A DNA stretch of 49,918 bases, from positions 1 through 49,918 of the forward strand of contig JAKQJM010000030.1 of assembly GCA_029561145.1 (NCBI GenBank), written 5' to 3'. This stretch comes from Pseudomonadota bacterium (lineage in GTDB: Bacteria; Pseudomonadota; Gammaproteobacteria; Xanthomonadales; Rhodanobacteraceae). The notes under the pieces were generated by a model. It saw nothing but the letters and a program-made list of their open reading frames with translations. It was not told the DNA's origin and did no database searches. Positions 7,742-17,105 of the stretch are shown piece by piece; the stretch's first letter is position 1; each line of letters begins with the position of its first letter. The position numbers were made by a program, and so were the translations under genes.

Positions 7742-8371
7742 TCACGTGCCGGATTGTCGCGACATCGATTCGAATGCCGGATGCTTCTCGAACAACAGAT
7801 AGGTCGAGAGGATGTACTTGTCGTTCGACAACGGAGGCATTCCAGCGTGCTGATACATCCAGTACGGCGGAAACATCAGGAGACGTCCGCGACGCGCCTG
7901 CACTTCGACATCCAGATCGGTGAAGCGGGTTGCTCCTCCGTCGGCGACATCATTGAGATACCACAGGAAAACCATGTAGCGATCGCATTTGTCGTACATC
8001 GAGTCGAAATGCGGCTGGAAACGCTCGCCCAAACTGGCCGCGTAGCGCTTGATGACCAGCTCCGAGAGCTTCGCCGAAGGAGGAATCGGCAAACCGAGCC
8101 CCACCTCGACGTTGTAGCGCTCGAGGTACTGGTCGATCTGCCTGTGGAAATATTCCTTCATCGCCACGTCGGCGTACAGGCTCATGTTGAGCTCGGTCCA
8201 GCGACTGCCTTCCAGTCCGGGTCGAACGCCCTGGCCATTGACCGACTGTGCTGCGGTCATCTGCTCGAATCCCGCGACAAGACGATCGCAGAAGTCCATC
8301 GGCAAGGCGTCATCGTACCAACGCACATAGTCGGTCAAGCTGCGCTTCGCGTTTGCCGGCTCAGGCTTCAT
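7742..8371 (-). CDS. Prolyl-4-hydroxylase-like 2OG-Fe(II) oxygenase
   Basis: A 209-residue Fe(II)/2-oxoglutarate oxygenase. His121 and Asp123 (FQPHFDSMYD) and His175 (YQHAGMPP) form the likely iron triad, and Lys185 (SNDKYILSTYL) sits where prolyl 4-hydroxylases hold 2-oxoglutarate. The sequence FLWYLNDVADGGATRF is typical of this fold. I chose ATG 8371, which overlaps the end of the upstream TPR-sulfotransferase by 11 bases; an in-frame start at 8431 would overlap it by 71. The overlap implies coupled translation, so hydroxylation and sulfation may act on one substrate. That substrate is unknown. Confidence 0.85.
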   Translation of the reverse strand: MKPEPANAKRSLTDYVRWYDDALPMDFCDRLVAGFEQMTAAQSVNGQGVRPGLEGSRWTELNMSLYADVAMKEYFHRQIDQYLERYNVEVGLGLPIPPSAKLSELVIKRYAASLGERFQPHFDSMYDKCDRYMVFLWYLNDVADGGATRFTDLDVEVQARRGRLLMFPPYWMYQHAGMPPLSNDKYILSTYLLFEKHPAFESMSRQSGT

Positions 8372-10181
8372 AGCCCCAATTTTCGATGATCGGGGCCAAC
8401 TTCGGCAAGACCGGCGCAAGATGGTTCGCATAACGCCGCCAGCGTCCGGCAGCTTCAGGATTTATCGCTTCCACCACTTGCGCGTAGCTTGGCGTGCCGA
8501 TGAATCCGCGTGCTTTGGCGCGCGTGCTGAAATCAAGCATGGCGGTACTGTCTTCGACGCCGAGGAAGCGGCCGATCCGCTGCAGGTGCTGATCGGCATC
8601 GTCGATCAGATTCTCATGTCGACTGACCAGGATTCTTTCAGGAAAGAATCTCGTGTCGTCGTCCCAGCGCTGCGCAAGCCGGACATACAGATCTGCGAGA
8701 CGTTCCAGACTTGCACATTGATTCGCCAGGCGCGGGTCACGGAAATCCTGCATATAGCTGCTCAGGAGTGAATCGCATGGATGCCGACGACAGAAGATGA
8801 TCGGCGAGTTCGGGAACATGAAGCGGATCAGGGGCAAGGCAAGGAAGTTCAGGGGATGCTTGTCGATCAGGCGCTGACCTGGCCGCAGCGTCACGGTTCG
8901 ACGACTTTCCTGCCAATAGCTCGCGCGCAGGGAATCTCGCTGCGCCGTTGATACCGACCCGAGTCCTTGCGGGTACTCGATTCCCTGCCCGCGCAGATGA
9001 TCCAGCGCGCGCTGGATCATTGGTTGCTCGTCAGCGGATTCGAATGCCGGATGGGCCGCCAGCATCTGCTCGAGCAGCGTCGTACCCGAACGCGGGAAGC
9101 CCACAACGAAAACGGGAGATTCGATTTCCGCAGGGGCGTCGTCGCTTGACCATGAAACTGGAGCGGTCATGGCAAAACGCGGCTCGAGGAGCGCCAGCAG
9201 TCCGGAGCCGGCGAGACTGGAGCCTTCGCGCTGGATCAGGTCGGATGCCTCGGTCGAATGGGCCTCGGCCAGCGCCGCCATCGCGCCATCCACATCACCG
9301 AGCGCATCACATGCCCGCGCAAGCGAGAACAGCAGTGGACGGCGATAACGGATCGGTTGATCGAGGGCCAATGCCGCGTTGAGCGCATCGCGCGCCATGG
9401 CAAAGTTCTTCTGGCGCATGGCGATGGTTGCCAGTGCCTGCAAGGTCTCCATGCGCGCCGACCGGTCTCCGATCTGCGTCGGATCGGACATTCGTAGTGC
9501 CAGCTCGGTGGCCTCCTCTACCTTGTTCAAGCGCTCCAGTGCGATCACGCGCCGAGCCAGTGCGCGCACTCGCAGCGTCGAATCCTGGAACTCGCGCGAA
9601 AGGATGCGCTCTCCCGAAGCATGATCGCCCAGCAACATCAGCAACCAGCCCAGTTCGAGCATGGCTTCCTCGGATATCGGAGGCCATTGCTGCCATCCTT
9701 CGACAAGCGCGCTTGCCTCGGCATCGTTGGCCGTGGCCTGGCATGCGACGCCAGCCCAGACGCGCATGCCAGGCTCGGCGCCCGGCATCATGCACGCGCT
9801 GCACAATTGCTCCCGCGCCTGCGGGAACTCGCCCAGGTTCAGATGCAACAAGCCGAGATTGGCCCGCAACTTCGCGCTGCCGGTGTGCAGCTCGAGCGCC
9901 TTGGCATAGGCCACTGCGGCCGCCGGAAGGTCACCGAGCAAACGCCAGACATTGCCGAGATTGTTCCAGTGCTGCCAGGTAGCGGGATGATCGTTCGTGA
10001 GCCGGATCAGGATGTCGCGGGCAATGTTCATATCGCCGGCGCCCTGCTCACTGACCGCGAGCAGCGACAACACTCCCTCATCCGCCGGGAAGCTCTGTGA
10101 CAGTTCGCGCGCCATCGCCAGGGCGTCGCGGGGGCGACCTGCGTTGATCGCCGAAACGATGTTGTTGATCATCTGTTGCAT
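8361..10181 (-). CDS. TPR-repeat sulfotransferase (second copy)
   Basis: A 606-residue two-part protein. Residues about 1-310 are tetratricopeptide repeats (for example HWNNLGNVWRLLGDLPAAAV at 71-90), which bind protein or peptide partners. Residues about 355-606 are a PAPS-dependent sulfotransferase: 5'-phosphosulfate loop GFPRSGTTLLEQML at 361-374 and 3'-phosphate motif CRRHPCDSLLSSYMQ. No signal peptide is seen, so it should be cytoplasmic. It is paralogous to the gene at 10623-12449: both end in ARAKGFI(G/S)TPSYAQVVE followed by APVLP and a GYE terminus, so a tandem duplication is likely. It begins at ATG 10181 with AGGA upstream. TPR fusion suggests a protein target, as with tyrosyl-protein sulfotransferases; this is inferred. 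Confidence 0.88.
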   Translation of the reverse strand: MQQMINNIVSAINAGRPRDALAMARELSQSFPADEGVLSLLAVSEQGAGDMNIARDILIRLTNDHPATWQHWNNLGNVWRLLGDLPAAAVAYAKALELHTGSAKLRANLGLLHLNLGEFPQAREQLCSACMMPGAEPGMRVWAGVACQATANDAEASALVEGWQQWPPISEEAMLELGWLLMLLGDHASGERILSREFQDSTLRVRALARRVIALERLNKVEEATELALRMSDPTQIGDRSARMETLQALATIAMRQKNFAMARDALNAALALDQPIRYRRPLLFSLARACDALGDVDGAMAALAEAHSTEASDLIQREGSSLAGSGLLALLEPRFAMTAPVSWSSDDAPAEIESPVFVVGFPRSGTTLLEQMLAAHPAFESADEQPMIQRALDHLRGQGIEYPQGLGSVSTAQRDSLRASYWQESRRTVTLRPGQRLIDKHPLNFLALPLIRFMFPNSPIIFCRRHPCDSLLSSYMQDFRDPRLANQCASLERLADLYVRLAQRWDDDTRFFPERILVSRHENLIDDADQHLQRIGRFLGVEDSTAMLDFSTRAKARGFIGTPSYAQVVEAINPEAAGRWRRYANHLAPVLPKLAPIIENWGYEA

Positions 10182-10622
10182 GCTGGATCCTGAAGCTGGA
10201 CGGGTGATGTGACCAGGAGAAGCGTTGCTGGATTTCTTGGCGAACTTCGCTGCTTCTGCGGCATCCAGGAGCAGCTACCCACTTGCGGCCGGCATCACCG
10301 CCTCAATGCCACCGGCCTGCTGCAGGGTTCCCTCCCAGACAAGGGCAATCCGTTCAACGCACAAGGTCGCCGGCCAGGATCGTCGCGCGTCGGCCCACCA
10401 CTGACGGGCATCTGCAGGAACCGCCGCGAGCGATCCAGCGCGTTTGCCTTGTACGATCCGCTCGGCGGACTTTGCGAATCCGCAGCGAACAGTCAGACAG
10501 AACAGTGTCGCTTGAGCTCCTGCAGGGATGCTGATTCTATTCCAGTTCGACCTCGGCCTGGCCGGCCCGGAGTTGTCACAAGCGTCGCGTACCCAATCAG
10601 TCCGTCACCGCCCCATGTGCAA
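10182..10622. other. Gap between the two TPR-sulfotransferase genes
   Basis: No convincing gene is visible in 441 bases on either strand. In particular I found no short Tyr-containing peptide with a start and ribosome site that could be a sulfation substrate. On the minus strand a TAGAAT box near 10533-10538 could be a -10 element for the second gene, but no good -35 lies at the right distance. An imperfect inverted repeat lies at about 10421-10467. Confidence 0.4.
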
Positions 10623-12449
10623 TCACACTTCATATCCCCATCGTTCCATTGCCGGCTTGAGCACAGGCAATACCGGCGCGAGCACGTCGCGATACCGATG
10701 CCAGCGCCCTACCGCCTTCTTGTTCAGGGGCTCGACTACCTGCGCATAACTCGGCGTCGATATGAAACCCTTGGCGCGGGCGTGCTCCTGGAATCCTCGC
10801 AGGGCATTGCGGTCCTCAAGCCCGAGATGGTTGGCGATCCGCTCCAGGCTTGCATCGAAATCGTCCAGCATGTCTTCGTAGCGGAGTTCGAGAATGTTTG
10901 CGTTGAACAATCTGGCGTGTTCGGTCCAGAAGTCCATGGACTCCGCATATCCACGCGCAAGGCGTTCGAATGAGGAGCACAGGACCTGATAGGCCGGTGC
11001 GGTAAAACACTGCATGTAGTTGCTCAACAACACGTCGCAGGGGTGGCGCAACGCAAGAATGATGCGCGCGTTCGGGAAGATCCGGTGGATGATCGGCAAC
11101 CGCAGGATATTCAGCGGATTCTTGTCAACAAGTCTTTCGCCCGCTCGCAGATCCAGCACACCCTCGACGCACTTCCAGTAAACCTCACGCAAGCCTTGCA
11201 GGTCGGCCGGATTCAGGCGATCGAGATTATCAGGGTAGTTTTCCTTGCCCGCTTCCTGAACCTTTGCAATTACATTCTGCAGGAATGCCCGCTCATCCAT
11301 CGCTCGTATGCCCGGATGTGCATCGAGCATCTGTTCCAGCAAGGTCGTTCCGGAGCGCGGGAAACCCACGATGAAAATTGGCGACTGTTCGGCCGACGGT
11401 GCCGCGGGATCGACCTGCCACCTGCGGTATACCTCTTCGACGACCGGATACTCCACGATGTTCAGCGGATTGGAGTCCGGCGCCAACAGGTCCGGCGCAA
11501 GACGCCCGACGTGAAGCAGTTGCAGCTCATGGGCCTTTCGCAAGGTCTGCATGGCGAGCGCCGCGTCGCCCATGCCGTCATGGGCCTTGGCCAGTGCGAA
11601 CCATGCATCGGCACTCGCGACGTTGTCGCCGCTGGAATCCAGCACGTCCTTGTACAGCCCGATGGCCTCCTGGTAACGGCCGCGGCGTGAGGCCAGCCTG
11701 GCCCTGACGAGCTGCGCCTCATGCATGTCGGATGCACTTATCGATGCGCGCGCCAGCGCCGACTCTGCCTCGTCGAGCCGGTTGATCCTTTCCATCAAGG
11801 CGGCCAATCTCACCGAGGCAATGCTTTCCGCTTGCGGATGCCTCAACAATGCGCGCAATCGGCGCTCGGCTTCGTCATTGCGATCCATCTGCATCAGGGT
11901 TGCGCACAGATCGGCTTCCAGCGTCGGTCCGAGAAACGGCCATTTTTCACATTGTTCCAGCAACCTTGCGGCCATCTCGGGCTCACCACATGCGATGCAG
12001 GCGGGAGCGCCATAAATGCGCGGTTCGGGCATTTCCGGATCGAGCCGCCAGGCGGCCAGCATCAAGTCGCGGGTTTCAATGACATCACCACGCTGCCATC
12101 GCAATGCACCCAGACTGGCGAGCGCGCCCGCATCCTTTGCATTGAGCGCCAGACCGCGACGATAGGCTTGTTCCGCCCCATCCAGATCGCCCGACTCGAG
12201 CAGGGCCGTCCCGAGGTTGTTGTAGTGGGTCGATTCCCCGGGCTGGCGAACAATCAATTCCCGATGCAGGTCTGCAGCCTCGGTCGGACGTCCTTGCATG
12301 AGCAGGGAAATCGCCAGCAGCACCATCGCATCCGTGTTGCCCGGCTCCTGCCCGATCAGCGCGCGCGCGCGCAGCTCCGACTCGGCCAGGCGGTTGGTCT
12401 GCAGGCATTCGACAATCGATTCGATGGACGGTGTGTTTGGTTCGGTCAC
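10623..12449 (-). CDS. TPR-repeat sulfotransferase (first copy)
   Basis: A 608-residue protein with N-terminal tetratricopeptide repeats (about 1-330, for example YNNLGTALLESGDLDGAEQA) and a C-terminal PAPS-dependent sulfotransferase. The 5'-phosphosulfate loop GFPRSGTTLLEQML starts near residue 362 and the 3'-phosphate motif reads LALRHPCDVLLSNYMQ. I chose GTG 12449, with AAAGAGAA upstream: the frame opens further to 12518, but that start lies inside the terminator of the TonB receptor gene, so it cannot be used on a transcript that starts after it. It is the first gene after the receptor terminator on the same strand. Its C-terminal end is strikingly similar to that of the next gene, indicating duplication. 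The target is unknown. Confidence 0.87.
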   Translation of the reverse strand: MTEPNTPSIESIVECLQTNRLAESELRARALIGQEPGNTDAMVLLAISLLMQGRPTEAADLHRELIVRQPGESTHYNNLGTALLESGDLDGAEQAYRRGLALNAKDAGALASLGALRWQRGDVIETRDLMLAAWRLDPEMPEPRIYGAPACIACGEPEMAARLLEQCEKWPFLGPTLEADLCATLMQMDRNDEAERRLRALLRHPQAESIASVRLAALMERINRLDEAESALARASISASDMHEAQLVRARLASRRGRYQEAIGLYKDVLDSSGDNVASADAWFALAKAHDGMGDAALAMQTLRKAHELQLLHVGRLAPDLLAPDSNPLNIVEYPVVEEVYRRWQVDPAAPSAEQSPIFIVGFPRSGTTLLEQMLDAHPGIRAMDERAFLQNVIAKVQEAGKENYPDNLDRLNPADLQGLREVYWKCVEGVLDLRAGERLVDKNPLNILRLPIIHRIFPNARIILALRHPCDVLLSNYMQCFTAPAYQVLCSSFERLARGYAESMDFWTEHARLFNANILELRYEDMLDDFDASLERIANHLGLEDRNALRGFQEHARAKGFISTPSYAQVVEPLNKKAVGRWHRYRDVLAPVLPVLKPAMERWGYEV

Positions 12450-12498
12450 GCAGGCATTCTCTTTGTGCGAATTGCGCCGTTGGCTTGAGCGAGGGCGC

Positions 12499-12530
12499 AA
12501 AAAAAAACCGCGCGGCAAAAGCCGCGCGGC
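12499..12530 (-). terminator. Intrinsic terminator of the TonB receptor gene
   Basis: On the minus strand a 9-bp perfect GC stem (GCCGCGCGG, loop TTTT) is followed by nine T residues. It lies 27 bases after the receptor stop codon. It separates the receptor from the sulfotransferase genes unless read-through occurs. Confidence 0.92.
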
Positions 12531-12556
12531 AATCTTGTTGCAATGTACCCGTCAGA

Positions 12557-15439
12557 TCAGAACTTGACGGTTGCGCGGGCCCAGAAGAAGCGACCAACGG
12601 TGTCGTAGGTACGGACATCGGTGTTCGCATTCACGGTAATGCCCGTGTAGTACAACGGCGGCTGCTTGTCGAAGGCATTGTCAACACCGATCTGGAACTG
12701 GGTGTTGATCGGCTCGGCCGTGTAGCCGAAGTTGAAGTCATGATAGGTGACTCCACCGATTGCAAGGAACGGAGGACCAAGAGGACCCGTATCCGCGCCA
12801 ATCGCCTTCGTGTTGCCGACAAAGCGCATGTTCCAGCCTGCCTCGAACGGACCCATGTCCCAGTTCACGTTACCCGTCGCACGAACGCGCGGGAAGTTGC
12901 CGAACAGGGTCGTGAATGCACCAGCATTCGAGAAGCGATCCGCACCCGGAATCGAGTTGTCGAATTCCTGAATGTAGGTCGCATTCATGCCGACTGCGAA
13001 GCGTCCGATATTGCGGCCGAACGCTTCAAATTCCGGCAAGCGATAGTTGACGCCGAGGTCGAAGCCGGACGTGTCCAGACGACCCAGGTTCACCGTCGGC
13101 TCGAGAATCGTGTCGATCTGGCCATCCGGGAAACGCGAGATGAACGGGCAATACGGGCTGTTCGGATCGGTGTAGCACAGGGTCAGCACGGTCTGCGCAT
13201 CGATACCGGTGATCGTATCGTTCAGATAGATGCGGTAGTAATCGGCGCTGATCGAGAAGCCTTCCAGCCAGCTCGGGTCGTACACCACGCCGAAATCGAA
13301 GCTCTTGCCGGATTCCGGCTTGAGCGAGAAGCCCGCGGCAACTGCGCCCGAGGCGATACCGTTGACCTGGCCATTCGGCTGCTCTTCGATACCCGTGGCC
13401 GGAATATTGGTTGCACCGGTCTGCGGACCGCAGGCACCAATACCCAGTTGCTGGCCCGGCAAGTAGCCCTGGCAGGGATCCTGTGCCGGAGGAGCATCGC
13501 TCGCAGCGCCAGCAAACAGCTCGCTGACGTTCGGCGCACGGAACACTTCAGACACCGTTCCGCGAACCAGCAGGTCCTCGATCGGACGCCATTCGATGGC
13601 GATCTTCGAGTTGGTGGTGTTGCCAGCCAGGTTGAACTTCGAGTAACGCAGACCAACGTCGATGTTCAAGCTGTGCGCAAACGGCACGTCGGAAAGGATC
13701 GGCGCGAACACTTCGGCATACACTTCCTTGGTGCTCAGGTTGCCGGTCAGCGGCGTGGTGCAGGCCGTGCCCAGGTCGCAGGTGCCGGTTTGCGGATTCA
13801 GGATGATCGTCGAATCGGCGAGGAGGTTCGAGTAGTCCTTGCGGTACAAGGCACCGACCGCCAGGCTGACCGGACCGGCCGGCAGATCGAACAGTTCACC
13901 GTTGACGTTGGCCGTTGCTTCGCGCGACGTGGCGAGGAAGTTCTGGAACGGGGCCGACTGCGCGGTCAGGAACGTAGCAGTGGATTGTGCGCTGTCCTGC
14001 TCGAAGATGTTGAGCGGGGTGCAGCCTGCAATCGCGGTGCTGGCGTCGCCAGCCGTGCCTACGCAGGTCGGAACGCCATTGACCAGCATGGACGGCCCGA
14101 GAGCCGCAGCAAGCTGGGTGAAGTTGAGGTAGCCGGTGGTGTACGAGTCCTGAGTCAGGTGACCGTAGTTGGCATTGATATCCCAACGCCAGGAGGTGTC
14201 ACCAAAACTGCCGCGCAGGCCACCGATGAACTGCGACGTCTGCGTGTCGAACGAGTTGATGCGCTGGCCGGTGCCGGTCAGACGCGCGGTCAGGTTGGTC
14301 GCGCCGGGTCCGAAATCGACGCCGAACGGGTTGTACAGGTTGTCCGCCGAAGTGACGATGCCGTTGCCCAGCGAATCGAGCGGGTACGGAGCGATCAACG
14401 ATGCCGAACTCGTACGGTTGACGAAGGTCTTGAGGTAGGCTTCGACGTTGTCGGTCAACTTGTAGTTGGCCAATGCAAACAGGTTGGTACGTTCCTGCGG
14501 CACCAGGATGACGTTTTCCGGCTGGAAGTTGTATGCGTCGCCAACAGCGTCGTAGCAACGGTAGTTGTCGAGCGAGGTGCCGTTGGTGCCTGCGATGCGG
14601 GTGACCGAGGTGCAGCCAAAACGCTCGCGCAGGTTGATACCGCCAGGACCAACATTACCTGCTGGCAGGAACACGCGACCGGTCGGCACGCGGCTGGAAC
14701 CGCTGGCGAAGACCTGACCCAGGCCATCCGGGCCGCTGTACAGGTACAGCGCGCTGCGCGAGAACTCGCGCCCACCAGCGCCCACGGCCTCGAACTTGTT
14801 GTAGTTGATACCAGCAACGACGCTACCGCGATCCGTCGACTGGCCGAAGGTGAACGAGGCGCCAGTGCGCTCGCCGTCATCGCGGTCGGAAATGCCGTAG
14901 TCGAGCGCGAACTCTGCGCCCTGGTAGTCCTTGCGCATGATGAAGTTGACAACGCCGGCGATGGCGTCGGAACCGTAGGTGGACGATGCACCGTCCAGCA
15001 GCACGTCAATGCGCTCGATCACGCTTGCCGGGATCTGGTTGACGTCGTTGTTGATGACGCGCTGGCCATCAATGAGGATCAAGGTGCGGTTGGTGCCGAG
15101 GCCGCGCAGCGAGACGCCCGAAGCGCCCGTACCACCACCGTTGTTGACCTGGGGATTGGTCGCCTGACCAGCGATGGCCGGCAGGTCCTGCACCAGGTCG
15201 CCGACGGTCAGCTTGCCGCTTTTCTGGATCTGGGCGCGGTCGATCGTGAGGACCGGGTTGGCCGTTTCGATATCGACGCGGCGGATGTTCGATCCGGTCA
15301 CGACGATCGTATCGAGTCTCTCGCTCGTGTCTTCATCCTGGGCGAAGACTGCTGCGGAGCTCAATCCGACTACCGCCGTTGTACCTGCATACAATGCAAG
15401 GCGTACGGCTTTCAGAAGCTCGTTGTTCGTTAATCTCAT
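12557..15439 (-). CDS. TonB-dependent outer-membrane receptor
   Basis: A 960-residue receptor that imports a ligand across the outer membrane using TonB energy. From ATG 15439 (GGAG upstream) it has a signal peptide ending near SSAAVFAQ, a TonB box (LDTIVVTG), a plug domain (VSLRGLGTNRTLILIDGQRV) and a long beta-barrel that ends in Phe (ARATVKF), as barrel assembly requires. Several Cys pairs in predicted outer loops (CVGTAGDASTAIAGC, CDLGTAC, CQGYLPGQQLGIGAC, CYTDPNSPYC) suggest disulfide-braced surface loops. An in-frame start at 15502 would add 21 residues before a good signal peptide. The ligand cannot be told. A strong terminator follows, then the sulfotransferase/oxygenase genes. Confidence 0.95.
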   Translation of the reverse strand: MRLTNNELLKAVRLALYAGTTAVVGLSSAAVFAQDEDTSERLDTIVVTGSNIRRVDIETANPVLTIDRAQIQKSGKLTVGDLVQDLPAIAGQATNPQVNNGGGTGASGVSLRGLGTNRTLILIDGQRVINNDVNQIPASVIERIDVLLDGASSTYGSDAIAGVVNFIMRKDYQGAEFALDYGISDRDDGERTGASFTFGQSTDRGSVVAGINYNKFEAVGAGGREFSRSALYLYSGPDGLGQVFASGSSRVPTGRVFLPAGNVGPGGINLRERFGCTSVTRIAGTNGTSLDNYRCYDAVGDAYNFQPENVILVPQERTNLFALANYKLTDNVEAYLKTFVNRTSSASLIAPYPLDSLGNGIVTSADNLYNPFGVDFGPGATNLTARLTGTGQRINSFDTQTSQFIGGLRGSFGDTSWRWDINANYGHLTQDSYTTGYLNFTQLAAALGPSMLVNGVPTCVGTAGDASTAIAGCTPLNIFEQDSAQSTATFLTAQSAPFQNFLATSREATANVNGELFDLPAGPVSLAVGALYRKDYSNLLADSTIILNPQTGTCDLGTACTTPLTGNLSTKEVYAEVFAPILSDVPFAHSLNIDVGLRYSKFNLAGNTTNSKIAIEWRPIEDLLVRGTVSEVFRAPNVSELFAGAASDAPPAQDPCQGYLPGQQLGIGACGPQTGATNIPATGIEEQPNGQVNGIASGAVAAGFSLKPESGKSFDFGVVYDPSWLEGFSISADYYRIYLNDTITGIDAQTVLTLCYTDPNSPYCPFISRFPDGQIDTILEPTVNLGRLDTSGFDLGVNYRLPEFEAFGRNIGRFAVGMNATYIQEFDNSIPGADRFSNAGAFTTLFGNFPRVRATGNVNWDMGPFEAGWNMRFVGNTKAIGADTGPLGPPFLAIGGVTYHDFNFGYTAEPINTQFQIGVDNAFDKQPPLYYTGITVNANTDVRTYDTVGRFFWARATVKF

Positions 15440-15777
15440 TACGCTCTCCAACGTTTTTAGAGTGGTGTCACTGGTGACGCGGATTCGGGACATGACGCGC
15501 ATCGGGAATTAATGTGAAATCTTTTCCCTGCTGCAAAAATAGCCGGAAACGGCCCAGTGGACCGACGGCAGTGGCAGGATACTAACAACATTCTCACGTT
15601 ATGGGAATCCCTGATCGCCGCCTTAACATCGATTGCATTCGATCAGAAAAACTGAACGAAATCAGCATGATGGCGGCGATCAATGAAAACTACGAAACTC
15701 GACGTGGAGCGAATGGCCTCGCCGATGCAGCAGGAAGGAACGCGCTGCGATGCCCCACGCGGAGGCGCTACAGGAAG
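15440..15777. other. Upstream region of the TonB receptor gene
   Basis: No gene is supported in these 338 bases; a plus-strand reading frame from 15601 runs into the opposite-strand gene and resembles nothing. The half nearest the receptor is AT-richer than its surroundings and holds the possible promoter listed separately. An inverted repeat GTCAC/GTGAC lies at about 15468-15479, between that promoter and the start codon, and could be an operator. Confidence 0.45.
15508..15536 (-). promoter_or_regulatory. Possible promoter of the TonB receptor gene
   Basis: On the minus strand TTGCAG (15531-15536) and ATTAAT (15508-15513) are spaced by 17 bases, about 70 bases before the receptor start. Each box matches the consensus only partly, so this is a weak call. 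Confidence 0.3.
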
Positions 15778-16824
15778 TCAGAGATCCTGGCGATACTGGA
15801 CATAGGGCATGCGCGCCTGCGAGGCATCCGCCTCATGCGCTGCTGCCGGCGCGTCTATCGGTGCGGTCCAGAAATTCTGCGCACCCACCGTCACCTCTCC
15901 GCGCCACGGTGTTCGCCACGAGACGCCAAGGTCAATGCCGCTCCAACGCCGGCTCCCGGCAACGCCGGGCTCGTCGAAACTGTTGATGCGCCCCACGATG
16001 CTGCCGCGAAGTGAGCCGTTGGCTATGCCGACTCCAAGCGTCGCCTGGTTCCAGTCGAGCCCTGCTCCGGGAATGCCGTACCAGATCGGCGCCAACTCGG
16101 CGCGGCTGAGAGCTGCAGAGAGATCGATCGTCGTTCCCTGTCCCAATCTCCAGGCTCCATGCGTGCTGAGCAACTGGCCCGATCGAATCTTGTAGGCCGC
16201 AATTTCCGGCATATCAAGAATCGAAAGATCTATCGGTGTCGACGCCAATGAAGCAGAGCCAAGGTGCGGCAAATCAAAACGGCCGCCATTCAACCAGGAC
16301 AGTCCGAACGACAAATCCACGCCGCGACCGTTTGCAACTTGCCAGCCGAGACCTACGCCTGCCGAGTACAGCGCATCGGCCTGCGCGGATGAAAGGTCAC
16401 CAAAACAGGATCCGGATTCGCATTGCACCTGCCCGCCCTGGCCATAGGAAATCGGCGCGGATTGCCGCGACAGGATCAGATCGGCATGCAGGCCTTCTCC
16501 AGCGCGCAAGCGCAATCCTGCCGAAAACAAGCTCGTGGCGTCGATGATCCGCAGGTCCGACACGCCGCCAAACGCGGGTGACGGCGGCAATACGGGAGCT
16601 CCCGAGCCGCTTGAAAGCGCGACGATGGCGAGAAGGCGACCATCCGGGCTGGCCCACAGCGGAACGACCTGACCATCGGCGGCAGTAGGACCGGCATCGA
16701 CGGAAAGCAGGCGATCAAACAGGGGTTGCTGGCCGTCCACCAACGCGACCGGCGCAAGCTTCTGTCCGACAGCCGTCAGAGGCAGACACAAGGCAAGGAC
16801 AGTGGCGGCGGCACGAAACAGCAT
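15778..16824 (-). CDS. Unrecognised exported protein, possibly beta-rich outer-membrane protein
   Basis: A 348-residue protein with a clear signal peptide (MLFRAAATVLALCLPLTAVG, cleavage near QKLA). I do not recognise the family. The mature part is rich in Gly, Ser and alternating hydrophobic/polar strands (VGLGWQVANGRGVDLSFGLS, TIDLSAALSRAELAPIWYG, GIDLGVSWRTPWRGEVTVGA), as in outer-membrane barrels, although it ends YRQDL rather than in an aromatic residue. One Cys pair (CESGSC) lies near residue 135. It lies upstream of the TonB receptor on the same strand, 338 bases away, and may have its own promoter. A link to the receptor is possible but unsupported. Confidence 0.72.
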   Translation of the reverse strand: MLFRAAATVLALCLPLTAVGQKLAPVALVDGQQPLFDRLLSVDAGPTAADGQVVPLWASPDGRLLAIVALSSGSGAPVLPPSPAFGGVSDLRIIDATSLFSAGLRLRAGEGLHADLILSRQSAPISYGQGGQVQCESGSCFGDLSSAQADALYSAGVGLGWQVANGRGVDLSFGLSWLNGGRFDLPHLGSASLASTPIDLSILDMPEIAAYKIRSGQLLSTHGAWRLGQGTTIDLSAALSRAELAPIWYGIPGAGLDWNQATLGVGIANGSLRGSIVGRINSFDEPGVAGSRRWSGIDLGVSWRTPWRGEVTVGAQNFWTAPIDAPAAAHEADASQARMPYVQYRQDL

Positions 16825-17105
16825 GAATGAACCTGAGATGGCGAAGCCAGAGACCGTGGTTAGTAGCCGGGAAGGTTGGCGAGTTCCCGTGAATCACTGC
16901 ATCCAGAACAACCGGGTCCGGTAGCAATACGGGGCTGATCGTACTCCGTTTTACGAAAAATCAACAGTCCACGCCGTCTCAGATTTGTGCTCCAAGCCGC
17001 TGAATTGCGGAAGATTCGATAGCGGGCGACGCGTTCCGAAACACTCCGGGATCATCTTCGTTCCGAGCCGCCCAGTGGCCAAACGCCGGTCGTTGTCGGC
17101 CGCAG

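Noticed and set aside
10182-10622. A short sulfated-peptide precursor gene between the sulfotransferases.
   Set aside because: All short frames with starts are Arg/Pro-rich, lack Tyr-acidic motifs or ribosome sites, and end quickly.
12431-15433. A 1000-codon open frame on the plus strand opposite the TonB receptor gene.
   Set aside because: It is the mirror of a clear receptor gene in high-GC DNA, where antisense frames stay open; the product has no signal peptide, motif or family resemblance.
15601-16014. A 137-codon plus-strand frame upstream of the TonB receptor.
   Set aside because: Two thirds overlap the end of an exported-protein gene on the opposite strand, and the rest has no ribosome site or motif.
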